Shown here: positions 1 through 18,506 of the stretch, piece after piece
Layout of the letters: the number at the start of each line of letters is the position of its first letter
How positions within the stretch are numbered: the stretch's first letter is position 1
Source of the DNA: Lobosporangium transversale
Taxonomy: Eukaryota; Mortierellomycota; Mortierellomycetes; Mortierellales; Mortierellaceae
Length of the DNA: 64,000 nt
Direction: 5' to 3'
Assembly (NCBI RefSeq): GCF_002105155.1
Contig: NW_019028982.1
Location: 124,001 to 188,000, forward strand
Notes under the pieces: generated by a model
Seen by the model: only the letters and a program-made list of their open reading frames with translations
The model's database searches: none
What the model was told of the DNA's origin: nothing
Translations under genes and position numbers: made by a program

Positions 1-2
1 TT

Positions 3-1514
3 CGGTTCTCAAAGCTGGTCCTCAAAAAGAGCACAGGTGTTGGTGTAGGCTTGCATGCTGCGGAAGTCCAGTCCACGGCGGAAAGCCAAGACATTTCTAC
101 TGCTTCAACAACAATAATGGATACTTCAACAGCGTCAATACTGAACCTCCGGCAGCTCAAAGTGTTTGCAATATCGCATGGTACATTTCAATTAAATGAC
201 TTACTGATTAACGCACCCGAACTATATGCTCTCAGCATCTCATTCAGTCAAGCCAATTATTCTCAATCCACTGTCTCCAGTACCTACTTTCCTATATCTC
301 CATCGTCTTTCACCCCTTCCTTTGGCTCCTATGGTCATCAACAGCAGCATCCTTATCAACACCACTCGCAACTCCCTCCTTCTTATCCACCTAGAGTCAA
401 CTGGGATGCTCCAAAATTGAGAATGTTAATCTGCAACCGGACAGAAGCAAATGTAGCAACATCAACGCTCTTGAACACCCCTCAACATCTCCGGACTATT
501 TCTTTCGCCAATTATGAGATTGAATCCAAATTGGTCTCACAGATCGTGGCTGCGCAAGGCCTACAATTGGAGAGTATTCGCCTAGCGTGCTTTTCCGGAA
601 TTACAGGCCGAGATATTCGATTGATTTTGACGCGATGCCCTAACCTGGTCAGCCTTTATGCACCTGAGATCATGATGTATGCAGGCGACCTTGCACCTGC
701 GACTATTGAAAAACCGACTTTATCAACCTCAATATCGTCACTACCATTATCCTATTCAAAAAGTACAACTACAGGCGTCGGAAATATTGAAGACTGGGCT
801 TGTCAAAAACTAGAGCGGCTTTCTGTTTATATTTGTTTAGAACCAAATATGGGTGATGACGGACAATACGATGATCCTTATCAGTTCTGTATTGGTCATA
901 AGGAGGACACACCATGCTCTTCCGCACAGGCATTTTCATCTTATGACGCTGCAGACAATTTCAACATCAAGGAAATGGATAAAGGGATAGCGCAGCAGCA
1001 AAAACATCCGCATCATCCACAAGAGCCACGACACCCACTGGTATATAGGCAGAAAGCGTACCGGACATCATCAACAGCAAACAAGCTATCCTATCAGTAT
1101 TGCCATTGCCGCCAAAATTATAACGTTGATGTACGGAATGCGTTCTTGGATCAGCTCTCAAAACTAACTCGACTCCAATATTTAGATTTGAGTGGTGAAC
1201 ATGTTGAGCAGGTAGACCATGTCCAAATCGGTCTTCCTTGGACTTTAGACGGCGGTATGGAAGGTCGGCTGGAAACGCTTCAAAATTTGGAGCATATTGC
1301 CGTAACGGGATGGGTTGAAGATATGGAAATCCGCGAGATTGCATGGATGAAACGATCATGGGCCAAATTGAGAAAAATTTCGTTACTCCAGGCTAATGGT
1401 ACCATGGATAAGGGTCGGTTCAAAGCCCTGTTAGCACGAGAGTGGCCTGAACTTGTTGTGCAGGATAAAAATCGGATGAATATACAGCATCCTCCGCTTT
1501 TGATATATCAATAA
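3..1514 (+). CDS. F-box/LRR-type protein, 5'-truncated by window edge
   Basis: The reading frame is open to the left edge, so the gene begins upstream and only the C-terminal ~503 residues are seen. No F-box is visible because the N-terminus is missing. The remainder has irregular leucine-rich repeats (for example LDLSGEHVEQV) and a C-terminal module with LPWTLDGGM, then VTGW, then REIAWMKRSW. A closely matching module occurs in the F-box gene at 36242-38665 (IPWTLHAGL, VTGWEDQM, REAQWFRRHW), and both end with a similar short motif (AREWPEL here, AQEWPER there). By family these would be substrate-recognition subunits of SCF ubiquitin ligases; the substrate is unknown. Low-complexity Ser/Gln/His stretches interrupt the LRR part. 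No intron is evident. It converges with TGS1, leaving about 220 bp between the stops. Family assignment is by resemblance to neighbours. Confidence 0.7.
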   Translation, partial: RFSKLVLKKSTGVGVGLHAAEVQSTAESQDISTASTTIMDTSTASILNLRQLKVFAISHGTFQLNDLLINAPELYALSISFSQANYSQSTVSSTYFPISPSSFTPSFGSYGHQQQHPYQHHSQLPPSYPPRVNWDAPKLRMLICNRTEANVATSTLLNTPQHLRTISFANYEIESKLVSQIVAAQGLQLESIRLACFSGITGRDIRLILTRCPNLVSLYAPEIMMYAGDLAPATIEKPTLSTSISSLPLSYSKSTTTGVGNIEDWACQKLERLSVYICLEPNMGDDGQYDDPYQFCIGHKEDTPCSSAQAFSSYDAADNFNIKEMDKGIAQQQKHPHHPQEPRHPLVYRQKAYRTSSTANKLSYQYCHCRQNYNVDVRNAFLDQLSKLTRLQYLDLSGEHVEQVDHVQIGLPWTLDGGMEGRLETLQNLEHIAVTGWVEDMEIREIAWMKRSWAKLRKISLLQANGTMDKGRFKALLAREWPELVVQDKNRMNIQHPPLLIYQ

Positions 1515-1735
1515 ATAACAATGGTAATAATAAGGACACCAGTCTTATAGAACTAGCATTGTAGACTTCCCAGAGCCTGTAAATTTGCTTTTTGTCCCGT
1601 AACTTTTAAATAGCAACCACAAAAAAGAAGCGGGCATGGATCCTGAAACGAAGTTAATAATGCCATTAAACGCTGTCATTTCTAATGGCAATTCAGTAGC
1701 ATAGTAGTTGATTGTTATTATTATCTTGGGATCAA

Positions 1736-5074
<3,339 letters not shown>

Positions 5075-6391
5075 TTAGTTCTTCTCCTCCGTTACTTCTC
5101 GCTCAGGGGCCTCTTCACCTAAGGCAATACGGTCCTGAGTCTCCTGGCTCTGACGCAAATCGACGGGCTTCAACATGGCAGCAAAGAAAAGGGCAATGAC
5201 TGCAGTACAGCAGGCGAGAATTGACATTAACTTCTGAGCGTCGCCATAAGCCTCGATCAATTGACCTTTCGTGACGGGCTCCAGGTTGCGGATATATTTG
5301 AGAGGGTCGTTCATAGCTAGGCGCTCATCATAGGGGCCGGTGATATGATGTTCCAGACGACCGGGCAGGTACTGTGTCCAGACACCACCGGCCAAGGCAT
5401 TACCCAGCGCAGAGCCAAAGGCGATCAAGATCTGTGTGGCACCAACGACAGTCGCGATATCGTTCTTATGGACAACGCCTGTGACAATAACTGTACCGGC
5501 AATGTGGGCCATGCCACCGCCAGCGCCCGCAATCGTCTGAGAGATGACGACGAAAAAATCTGAGGCCGTTGGAGAACGTGCGGGGATGATGAGGCCGACA
5601 CCAATGAGGTATACAATGATGCCAACCCAGGCGAGTGGACGAGTGACGTTGTAACGCTTCATCAAATAGCCAGCCAACAGCTGGAAAACCATCCATGCCA
5701 TTTGGAAACCGCGTTCAAGCATGAATGCTTGACCATAGGTGATATCACGGGAGACAACCAGATACAAAGTTAGGTACATATAGGTAATGTAACCCAAGAT
5801 CTTCAGCAAAAAGACGATCATAAGACCGCCGAGCGCAGTGCGATTGGTCCAGATCTTCATGGACATAATAGGTCTATTGGTGAACTTGGCTTCCCAGACG
5901 GCTAGTAGGACGAAGGAGATAATACCAGAGAAGAACATGGCCAAAATCTTGCCGTTTCTCCAGTTGCCCTCATAAGACTTCGCCAAGATCAAAGGGAGCA
6001 AAGTCAAGCTCAAACCAAGAGTGATCAAAACTGCGCCTACAGCATCAAATTCGTGCAACAGCCACTTAATAGTCTTACGCTCCTGCTTAGCAGGCCTCCG
6101 ACGCGAAGATCTGGTCTGAACATACCAAAGAGGCGACAACAACGAGATCGCTCCGACAACGCAGAAGCAAGCCATAAGTATGTAGCCGAGACGCCACTTG
6201 TCTTCACGTCCACCAATTGTTAATGGATCAATCAGTACTTGAGCTACCCAGATGTTAATAACGGAGCCGATGTCCCAGAGAGCAAACATAAGGCCACGAT
6301 CGATCAAAAGAGTTGTATCTAGTATTTAAAAAAATCAATACAAGTACAAGTTAGTTAGCCTTTTTGCTTCACGGTAATTGCAAAGAACGAG

Positions 6392-6426
<35 letters not shown>

Positions 6427-7020
6427 CATACCAGCAATCAAGACTTGAGTCAGTGTCTGGATACCAGTAAGCCCCATGCCGTAAAAGATTTGACCAATCG
6501 AAAACTGAACAAATGTATTAGCAGTGCCCTCAACAATCAGTCCGACAAGATAGGCAATAATAGCATAGGTCATCGATCCAGCACGACCAAACACGTCTGA
6601 GACTTTGGTATAAAAAGGAACTAAAGCGGCTGCAAGAATCTGAAGGATCGTGGGCAAAACACTGGCAATAGAGGTGGACTTGAAGTATGCAGTAACAGGG
6701 CCTATAATACCCTGAATGACACAGAGCTCGAATGAGAAGGTAAATGCCTGGATGAGGATGCTAATAATACATTTAAAGGAAAGTCGTCAAGATAAATGAG
6801 ATTTAGTTGGTTTGGTCCTTGCAAAGGCCATACATTTTTCTTTGTAAGAAACAGAGCTGGATGAATGGATGAAGTACCCTGCCCAGAGCCAACGGAATTC
6901 TTTGGCAGTCATGTTATCGCGATCCAGGATGTTCGAGTATGTAGTCGTCTTGGTATTCTCCTCATGACTATCTTGGACGTCAACAGCGACGTTGCCTTCT
7001 TTAGTAGTGGTGTTCTCCAT
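5075..7020 (-). CDS. MFS transporter, siderophore-iron transporter (SIT/ARN) type
   Basis: Plasma- or endosomal-membrane importer of the major facilitator superfamily. The sequence best fits fungal siderophore-iron:proton symporters (uptake of ferric siderophores). Three exons: 7020-6878, 6760-6432 and 6318-5075, 571 residues, usual for the family. Features seen: an early LWAG segment at the first helix, LCVIQGIIGPVTAYF, a charged DVFGRAG loop between helices, then DRGLMFALWDIGSV, and about a dozen hydrophobic segments. The C-terminus is hydrophilic and Glu-rich. The start is the ATG at 7020, in MENTTTKEGN; an in-frame TTG seven codons earlier was not preferred. Intron 2 carries a 34-nt T run in sense orientation. 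Upstream are a TATA-like element and two exact copies of the iron-responsive GATA-factor consensus, supporting an iron-uptake role. Substrate is inferred; a related MFS drug exporter is the alternative. Confidence 0.82.
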
Positions 7021-7213
7021 GATTGCTGAACTCTCTTGCAACGACTATAAATGAATGGTTCAATAAGAGAGACAAGCAGAGATTGTGTGGTGGTGCTCTT
7101 GCGCAGGCAGTGTGCCGGGTATGGAACAAGAACGGCAGGGGGAGCAGGAAAAAAAGGAGGAAGAGAGAGATTCAATGAGACTCTGGTGAGTAAAGAGTGT
7201 TTGGGCGAGGGCT

Positions 7214-7221
7214 TTTTATAT
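7214..7221 (-). promoter_or_regulatory. Candidate TATA box of the siderophore-type transporter
   Basis: TATAAAAA read on the minus strand, about 195 bp upstream of the ATG at 7020. Position and orientation suit a TATA element with a medium-length leader, but there is no transcript evidence. Confidence 0.4.
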
Positions 7222-7456
7222 TTTTATGAGAGGCGCAAAGGAGAGTGAAGAAGGTTGAGTGTAACCCCCAATGCAATGCATTGTGATCCAATATGAGTCC
7301 GAACCGGCGGACGGATTAGAGCAAATCTCATTTGTTCATTGAAAAAGGAAAGAAGGAAAGAATAGGAAAGGATTGTGTGAGAACGAGTGAGTGTTTATGC
7401 TTCTAATATTTAACGTTTTGCGCTAGCGGCGCTCTTCATTTTGACGAAACAGAAAC

Positions 7457-7465
7457 TTATCTGAT
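7457..7465 (-). promoter_or_regulatory. Candidate iron-responsive GATA site ATCAGATAA (proximal)
   Basis: Matches exactly the ATCWGATAA consensus bound by fungal iron-repressor GATA factors (SreA/Sre1/Urbs1/Fep1 class), in sense orientation about 440 bp upstream of the transporter start. See the distal copy at 7581-7589. Confidence 0.45.
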
Positions 7466-7580
7466 GCAAAAAAAATGCTCCTCTGACAATCTAGTTAAAC
7501 TTTTAGACAAAACATGCTCAGAAATGTCTGCTACATGTAGACCAAGCTAATACCCTTTAACTTGTACTTTTTGAATATGG

Positions 7581-7589
7581 TTATCTGAT
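7581..7589 (-). promoter_or_regulatory. Candidate iron-responsive GATA site ATCAGATAA (distal)
   Basis: Second exact ATCAGATAA, same orientation as the proximal copy and 124 bp further upstream. I noticed two other ATCWGATAA matches in this window (44259-44267 and 56185-56193), so single hits are near background; the paired arrangement upstream of an iron-transport-like gene is what makes it suggestive. Confidence 0.45.
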
Positions 7590-8293
7590 TTCAACAAGCA
7601 TTCATTAAAAAGAGATGAGATGGAGCTTGGTTCGCCTACTTGTCGTCAGGCGATCATCGGAGTTTTTTTGTCCCTTTCACTGAGAGTTTCTTCCTCTCAG
7701 AGCATGCGCGTCGGACATGAATGTTCAAAAGTTACATGTGTGTATAAACAAAGATCACAGAAAGCATGGAAAGCATGGAAAAGAAGAAAGACTTGCAAAC
7801 AATGACCGCCGCTGACTGTCAAAAAAAAAAAGTGAGGTCTAGACTCTGTACCACAATACTACAAGCAAGCATCAGTCAAAGCTCGAATTGACTGGGAGCT
7901 GAACGCCTGGATCTGATAGCTACTGTTCTCATCGAAATATTCGAAATGGGCTCGGATCATATAATTATATATACACACTAACTGAATTCAATGGAAATGA
8001 GGTCCATATTGGTTATAACACCACCATTGCATTCAGCTTTAGCACTATCACAATTATTGTCAGTCATTAAACTGCGGCATCATTAGTTATCAAGGCTAAT
8101 AAAGGATCCTAACCTTTAAATGCTGTTCTAGGAACGCTCCAGTGTTGTAAAAAAGAAACATTGTATGCTTCGCTTGTAGAATGATTTTAATGTCTATGTA
8201 CGAAGAATCGGGAAAAAAAATGTAGATCCAATTCAACAAACTGATCCTTGAAAAGAAGTTTTGTTTATGATCCTCATGCATGCATACTACATG

Positions 8294-8328
<35 letters not shown>

Positions 8329-8825
8329 TCTTTATGGAAATCTCTCTCCGGGAGCTGGCTTATTTGACCGCGACACGATTTTTTTTTAGCCTGTGGACAA
8401 ATTAACTACATGTACATGTAGGTCTTTTTTTTTTTTTTTTTTTTTTTTTTTTGAAAAAAAGAACTCTCAAGGTTTTGGTTGGCAAGCTAATTGACTGCTT
8501 AGGCTTATTTAATTGAAGTTATTCAAAATATACTGTATCTGGTATTGCGAACAAACAAAACGGACTTCTATAACCCGATGATTCATCACGATTATCCTAA
8601 ATACTCCAAATAACCTTACTGCCCCATTGCCCAGGATCCCCTACCCCAATAATCTTAAATAAGATGTCCAGAGCGCTGAAAATAGGTTACTGGTGCACGT
8701 CAATGTGCAATCCTTCCAGGGCCAAGGCCAAAGGTCTTCATACACGGGTCACATGTAGCTTATAATCCAGTATCAAAGGACATTTCGGTGGCACTGGTTT
8801 CGCTGGTAAAATTTGCACCGCTATA

Positions 8826-8860
<35 letters not shown>

Positions 8861-10446
8861 GTCCAGTGCACCACTTCTCACCGTTGGTGATTGCCAGTAT
8901 GGCGTACCATCCGCATACCAGTGTATTCGGCAAAAGTTTATACCAGGATATCCCAAGCTATCGCAAGTGCACTATCTAATACGTGATTGTGGCCACCAAT
9001 GAAAGCCTAGAGCACTTGAGTATTGTACTAAACAATACATTGACTCGGTCTTCTTCGACTTTTGCCGGTGCGAGCAGAGCCCTTTATAATTGCATACCTT
9101 CACAAAGGCATTTGTCCCAAGACAGCTGACATTTATCGAGAAGTTAGTGGATACTTACATCCGGAGTATTTTCTACTATGCGATTGTGATAGAATAGTTT
9201 CTAAAGGCATGGTATAGGGAGATGATATTACTGAAGAAAGAGAGCTGGATGGGTTGCATTATACAGCTATGCAAGCTTTCTAGGTGCTAAATTGGTCCGC
9301 CTCTTCGACCAACAGCAGTAATGTAGTCCGTCATGAGCTTTGGTAGAATGCCTCGTTAATGTCACAAAAGGATCTAACAATGATAAAGTTGATGGAAAGT
9401 ATGCTATCAAATGCATTCCCTCTCGAGCTTCTATGCCTCATATACCGAGGATATCCTTCATCAACGCCGAGGCTCTTCTACAGTCAGGGGTCGTATACTC
9501 TTCTCAAAGGTACTGAACAGCTTGATTTTGATTTGTACGGTCCTCCTCCTTCTGTCTGGATTCACATAGTCGACAATTGAGAGATTAATGCTCTCAAACG
9601 CGAAGATGCGGTCTACTTTCCATGTAGTGACAATTTTTTGGTAGGATTTAGCATACAAGTTTCTATCTTATTTGCTACTAATGTTCCGTACTCACTCAAG
9701 GCATTTTGTACAATAATTCTAGAGAATAAGTTAAACCCTTAATATCACTATAGCATGCAAACATGTATTTCTACAACAGCTTCACGTTCTGAACAGAAAA
9801 ATCACTCTCAGTAGTATATGTTCATTAGGATAGTGGTGTTTGTAACTGTATCAGTGGTCCGTGCGAATGATTCATATACTTTATTAAAGTCAATTGTTTC
9901 CTTTGCATATCTTTCCAGGAAGCTGCAGTAGAAAAGAACGTAGTCCTTATTTCTATGGCCAACTGTGCACATATTTACAATGCTATGCCATACAAGCTGG
10001 CCAATCCGAAACTTGAGTCAAGCTTGGGCCCGAGATGACAGCGTCTGATAGACTGTGAGTTGAGATCTTCTCCAAACCTTGAGATGAAGGGTGTTGCAGC
10101 TTTACCGAGGTGAAACCTCACAAGGTTATGTAGATGGTTCTGCGGGGATCAAGCTTCTGAGTCCTTCACAGGACTCGGATATTTGGAGCACAAGATCGGC
10201 ACGACCTGCCCCTGAAGATTACTAGTAAGAAGACCAAAGATATCAGAAAAGAAGCAGTCAAGCTGGTACGCAAAGGGACTTGTACAGTTAGAAAATTACA
10301 TATAGGATATACATGGCCCCGACCTTCGGACAAAACGATTAAACCGCTGCGATATTCGGCTCTGTTAGCTTAAGATCTTGGCGAAAAATGCCCTCTGAGC
10401 TTGATGGGTCTAAAAAGAGAGACAATACGGAAGTAAAAAGAAGCCT

Positions 10447-10483
<37 letters not shown>

Positions 10484-11133
10484 CATCTCGATCTTTTTAT
10501 TGTTTTTTTAACCAGGGCGTTCAAATACAAGAAAAAAAAGGGTCAATACTGAGAGATGGCATTCCTACAGGTGAATTGCGCCGTCAGTGCTTGAAGACCA
10601 TAAGGACGGCCCATCAGTTATGGCATGGAGGCAGCTGTAAGCTAAGGAGGAGTTTGAAGCGATGACAATCGAGAATATGGCGTACACCAGTAGAAATATA
10701 CAAAAAGAGAATCGTCTAGGAGATTTTCTTTTGGTAGTGCACAGTAGACACCGAGTCTATATATTAAGCCTTTTCTCCTTTGTCCTAGTCATAGAACCAA
10801 AGAAAGAGCAGTTTAGATTCAGGGTGCTCTTCATAGCGCCCCTTCCTTTTTTGCCTTTTGGGGTTTATCATCTGTGGAGGGTCAGAGCCAGTTTTAACTT
10901 TAGAGTTCCTGTAATGCAGCGAGAGAGAGCGCGGACGCTATTTTGGTATAAATTACTAAAAACCTCCAAATCTGTAAAACAAAATGCGACACACTTTTTT
11001 TTTTTTTTTTTTTTTTTTTTTTCTTTCTTTCTTTTCATGAGACTTCTTCCTTCTTTCCTCTCCACATCTGTCCTTTTCATCAATCTTCATCTCTCATCTT
11101 CACCAATTAGTCTTCTTTCATCTTTTTCTTATC
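7590..11133. other. Gene-poor AT-rich region with poly-T runs
   Basis: About 3.5 kb without a recognised gene. It holds long T runs near 8300-8327, 8426-8451, 8830-8859, 10450-10483 and 10997-11021, and short ORFs only. A 73-codon ORF at 9359-9580 and an interrupted minus ORF at 8738-8956 have no recognised family. A short perfect stem GAGTCC/GGACTC lies near 10160. The right end (about 10900-11133) should be the calcineurin promoter and leader, with CT-rich sequence and the 10997 T run just upstream of the start codon. Confidence 0.5.
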
Positions 11134-14038
<2,905 letters not shown>

Positions 14039-14250
14039 GCAGAATATAGCTAATTGGTTTTTGTAAATAGCTTTAGACACAATACTGCGCTGTTTGCTAA
14101 AAAAAAAAATTTATTGATAAACACGTCTTACAAAGTCCTGAATGATTTGATCTCGCAAAGCAATGATTTCCTTTGTCACACCTTCTGTTCCATGTATTTC
14201 TTTGCATTCACATGCGACAACTGAATTCAAAATAATCAGGCATAATAGCA

Positions 14251-17200
14251 ATGGAGCATGACGTGTCTGCAGAGACAATTGCTACTTTTAGCGCGGTAAG
14301 CAACAAGGACCTAGAAAATTGATCAAAAGTCTTCTCTTAATATGAATTGTAAGCTTTCTTCAATGGTCTGATCAGTTAATGTCATTGATTAAACACATGA
14401 ATACCAGCTCCGAGGCCCTGCCTCGTCCCTCATGACTCTTTCTTCGATTGATGCATCGAATGCTCAAGAGGCTACTCAAAATCTCAACATAATCCACACA
14501 GTACTCACTTCCATGGCTGTTCCGGAATTACATTTGACCAAACAACTGATCGCGTACACGCAGCATGCTCTCAATCATGTTCTGCGGCTATGTCAAAAAT
14601 TTATGCAACTCGACAAGCGGTTTGATTTCTTAGTTGAGGCATGGTGTCGATGCCTTGAATTTCTGCTTAAATTGCCAGATGGATATGCTTTTGTCATGGG
14701 TGCCAACTGGCAGTATAGTCAGCTATTGTTTGATGTCCTGTTCAGGGCTGTAGATGGGCTGCCTGTCAGACATGTGAAGGAAAAGGAACAGGGACAGGAA
14801 CAAGGACAACATCAATTCTCATCTGTACGGAGGCATGACCCTACGGCTCTCCCAAAAGATAGGATGGCAGATGAAGTTCGGCTAACTGCACTTCGATGTC
14901 TTGTTTTGGCTTTGCCGCTCAACAAGGATGTGCCCACGGTCTCTAGTGAATCGAGTACTACCCTTGAAGTCGCAGACACCTTATTTGAAGTTGGCGATAG
15001 ACAATATAGAACTGACAAGGATAAAGTGGTTCGGGATCACCTTTTGGAGCCAGCGAACAATTCTACTCTTGGTCAAATGCTAGTTATTCTCCTTACTGTC
15101 TCAAAAGATGCAGATTTGGTTCAACTACGTCGAATGGCATTGGAAGGTATCATGAAGCTTTTGAAATGTTTAGAAACGCCAGAGCGCATCGCAACGTGGT
15201 TTCCAGGATTAGCAGCTGGTCTGACAGAAACTATGTTGAGACGGGGACACAAAGAGAATCATAGCGTATTGGTGAAGTCACTGGACATTTGGACTTATTT
15301 GCTCTCAATTCTCCTTAAAGACCAAGAGAATTCATCAAAATCTCAACTAGTAGAGGCAGTTGCCGGTGGGTCTGGTTTGGGGCAGACATTGATGAGCATG
15401 TATAAGGACAAGGCAAAGTTGAAAGTCGAGATTACAGATCAGAATCATCAGTCGTCAGTAAAGTCTCAATCACCTATGATATATAGATCAGAAGAGTGGA
15501 TGAAAAAGACAAATAAGGGACTCAGGACTTTATTCAAGCAGCTTGCGCCGCTCAGAGCACACTCACATTGGATGGTTCGGTTCAAATTCGGAGAGATGGC
15601 GTTTACTGTCATGAGGAACTGTCAACAAACACTTGCTGCGTGCGAGGGCTTAGGAATAGGAAGCAATGTATCCGGAATTACTTCGTTCTTGTTAGAGACT
15701 TTGATTAGTTGTACACAGGACGAGTACAGGGATGTTTATGAGCCCGCGAGGGTGTATTTAGGTGAACTGAATGAGGAACATGCAAACCCTGAGCTCACGA
15801 GCACAGCCAAAGAGATCCTCCGAGAGAAATTGATGGTTCTACCTCGAATACTGCATGCTATCGACGAATCAAAGAAGCAGAACGCAATTCGACTAGCACA
15901 GGGATTAGCTCTTTTTATTGGCAACCAAACGGAATCGCTAATCAACTACCAGACACTCCCATCGTTCGTCCAACCGTGGCTCAACGCCCTAACTATTGAG
16001 CAGTTGGACCAACATAACATGGATGAGCGAAGGGGAATCCTTGGGAGCGTTGAATCGGCCAATTTAAAACCCAACACTGGAGATAACGATCAGGAACAGG
16101 CTCGTTGGAACGCATGGGTGCAGTCACATAAAGGCTCTGGCCGTAAATTCGGATTTCCCCGAAGAATCCATGTTCATCTAAGAGAGCAGTCAACCGCCAA
16201 TGCCTTCATGGGGCTGTTGCGCCAATTAGGATCGACTGTAGAGATCGACATGTGGACAGAGGAGCTGATTTCCCGCCTCCAACAGGATTGTCGGAGTGTT
16301 CGAGAGAGCTTGGGCTGGTTCGATACTGGAACTGTCTCAAGTGTGCTTATGATGAACCACCTACTCCTCGGAGCTCATGGCATTGGACTCGCGACCTTTG
16401 GAAAGTTAAATATCCATAATCACTTGACCAAGCCTAAAAAGTCCTCGTTACAGCGGAAGCATCAACGACATGTTAGAAGGGCAGCCAGAGGCGTCCTGGA
16501 AGAGTACTTGGCCGCCATGGTTGAGTGCTCACAAATGTCACTTGATGCCAGGGAAAGGCAGGAGGCGAGTGACCGGGTAATGTCCTCAACAGATAAATCA
16601 GTTCGTGCTAGAAAGCTTGCTCTTGCAAAGCTTTTCAGCATGGAAAATGAGGATTACGACATTGATGCACCGGAGGCTCAAATTTATGACTATAATATGG
16701 ACATCATGTTGAAGTGTTTGCTCCTGGAAGGTATCGCCTCCATTGCCGTAGTCTTGGGAGGTACAGAATTTGAGATGGAGCTGGTTCGAGTTCTTTATAT
16801 TTTGTTAGAGCACCTTGGCGATCAGGATTCAACATTAGTAAGAGACACTGCTGAAGCAACGCTGGAGCATGTGGCATTTGTTTGTCACTACGACTCTATT
16901 GGAGACTTAATTCAAGCCAACTATGACTATGTAATTCAGCAAGTATCACAACGGATTGCGTTCTTGAGCTCTAACCCAAAGACACCACAGGTTTTGTGGG
17001 CTCTGATTCGTGTCGTGGGATCGCCTGCTGTTTCCATGCTGGAGGATTCTGTCACAGAAATTTTTGGGGCCTTAGACCACTGGAAGAATCAAGAAGATCA
17101 AGTTGGTGAAGGATTGTTGAAGTCCTTGGGCGAGATCGTGAAGGTTATGGCGCAAGATATGTCTTTTCAAAATACAACATCTGAAGGCGGTACAGCAGGA

Positions 17201-18379
17201 TCGAAGCGTGATTCTGGTGTTTTAATGTCGCCAGGAATTGAATTTTCAGAGAGGGATAAACCATCTGCAGAGGTGGCTGAATTCGCTAAGAAATATCGTA
17301 TTATGGTTCACGGAACGAATGATACCAATGAGGATGCAGAGAAGCTGAGGAAAGAGACTGAGGATATGACGCCAGAAGAAATAAAAAAATATTTCATGAA
17401 GCTCGCCAAAGACGCCAAGGAGGATGAAGAAAAGAAATTTGGGGAGCGAGTCAATGAAGGTGATGTGTTGGCAGACGATGATCAGGATGACGAGAATACA
17501 ATGTCATTTGGAGATTTGCGTGCCAAATTGCCCAAGCCTTCTAAAGAAGCACAACCGGATCCAATTACTAAACATCAAGCGCTCTGTCTTCGGATCCTGG
17601 ACAAAGCTGGTTATTTCCTCACAACATCTTCTCCACGTATGCGCATCTTAGCATTGGAGATCATTCAATCATCAATAATTGTTCTTAAGGATCGGCCGCA
17701 AGAGCTCCATCCTGCAATCCATGCATTCTGGCCTTCGATTGTAGGCCGTGTCTTGAAACGGTCAGAGATGGAAGTGTTTTATGTCAGCTTAAGAGCAATC
17801 GAGGTTGTGACACTGTTGGCAGAAAATTGTAGCGATTTCTTGGGACGACATCTATTGGACGACATATGGCCGTTCATTATAAAGGCACTACAGGCTTGGA
17901 CAACGAAGAAGCAAGCACCAGGCATGAACAACAAGGCGCGAGTCAGGATTACCTCCAAACAACAGCAGGACCACAAACAGAAGCAACGCTTACAGGGTCG
18001 ACGTGAAGCATCAGCAAAGGTATATACACTGGAACACCGACTACAGATGACAACACTAGAAAGCGTAGCCAAGATTGTTTGCAAGGTGCGGATACCTGTG
18101 CGGGACCTATGGGACATGCTCTTGCTGGCAAGAGACATGATGCTGGATCACCATTGGACACTGCATTGGGATGTTCGTATGGCAGCATCAGAGGCGATAA
18201 AAAGTATGGCTGTGGCTGGACATGGAGATGCTGTTTATGTGGCTCTAAATGAGGTCATAGAGGGCTCAAACGAGGTAGAGGTGAATGAGAATAGTGAAGT
18301 AGAGAAGGAGAAGGAGGAAGACGAGGCCGTCAAGATGTGTCAAGATATCATATCGTTCATGGAGAGTAGAAATCTATAA
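14251..18379 (+). CDS. TTI1: TELO2-interacting protein 1 (TTT complex HEAT-repeat subunit)
   Basis: Tti1 binds Tel2 and Tti2 and, with Hsp90, stabilises PI3K-like kinases (TOR, ATM, ATR, DNA-PK families). A long ORF starts at 14432, but the frame is open upstream to an AG at 14407. A 45-nt first exon at 14251-14295, ending at a GTAAGC donor, supplies a start and makes an N-terminus reading TIATFSALRGPASSLM, which fits the LRP-type start of human TTI1. Total 1338 residues. The protein is helical and HEAT-like throughout; the C-terminal part (LRILDKAGYFLTTSSPRMR, ELHPAIHAFWPSIVGRVLKR, then NCSDFLGRHLLDDIWP) is the best family signature. An acidic insert lies near residues 960-1030. It lies downstream of and co-directional with calcineurin, about 210 bp away. 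Identity rests on overall pattern and the C-terminal block. Confidence 0.82.
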
Positions 18380-18506
18380 ACATAGCTTTTTTTTTTTTTT
18401 TTTTTTTTTTTCATTAATAAACACACGTGATGGGATACTGAATTCTTTGTTTCTTGACTACAATATTCATGCTAGAGTTGTTTTCTGTATTAGAAATTGC
18501 ATTACC

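Noticed and set aside
8738-8956. Minus-strand ORF with FCRIHWYADGTPYWQS and a poly-Lys stretch
   Set aside because: The Lys run is a translated A tract and neither side matches a known family; no start or splice context.
9359-9580. 73-codon ORF containing SNAFPLELL, which faintly recalls the N-terminus of Crinkler-like proteins
   Set aside because: The match is only a few residues, no downstream domain is present, and stops follow; too weak to annotate.
10140-10180. Hairpin GAGTCC/GGACTC, considered as part of a tRNA or transposon end
   Set aside because: No tRNA T-loop or acceptor pairing and no matching terminal repeat was found.
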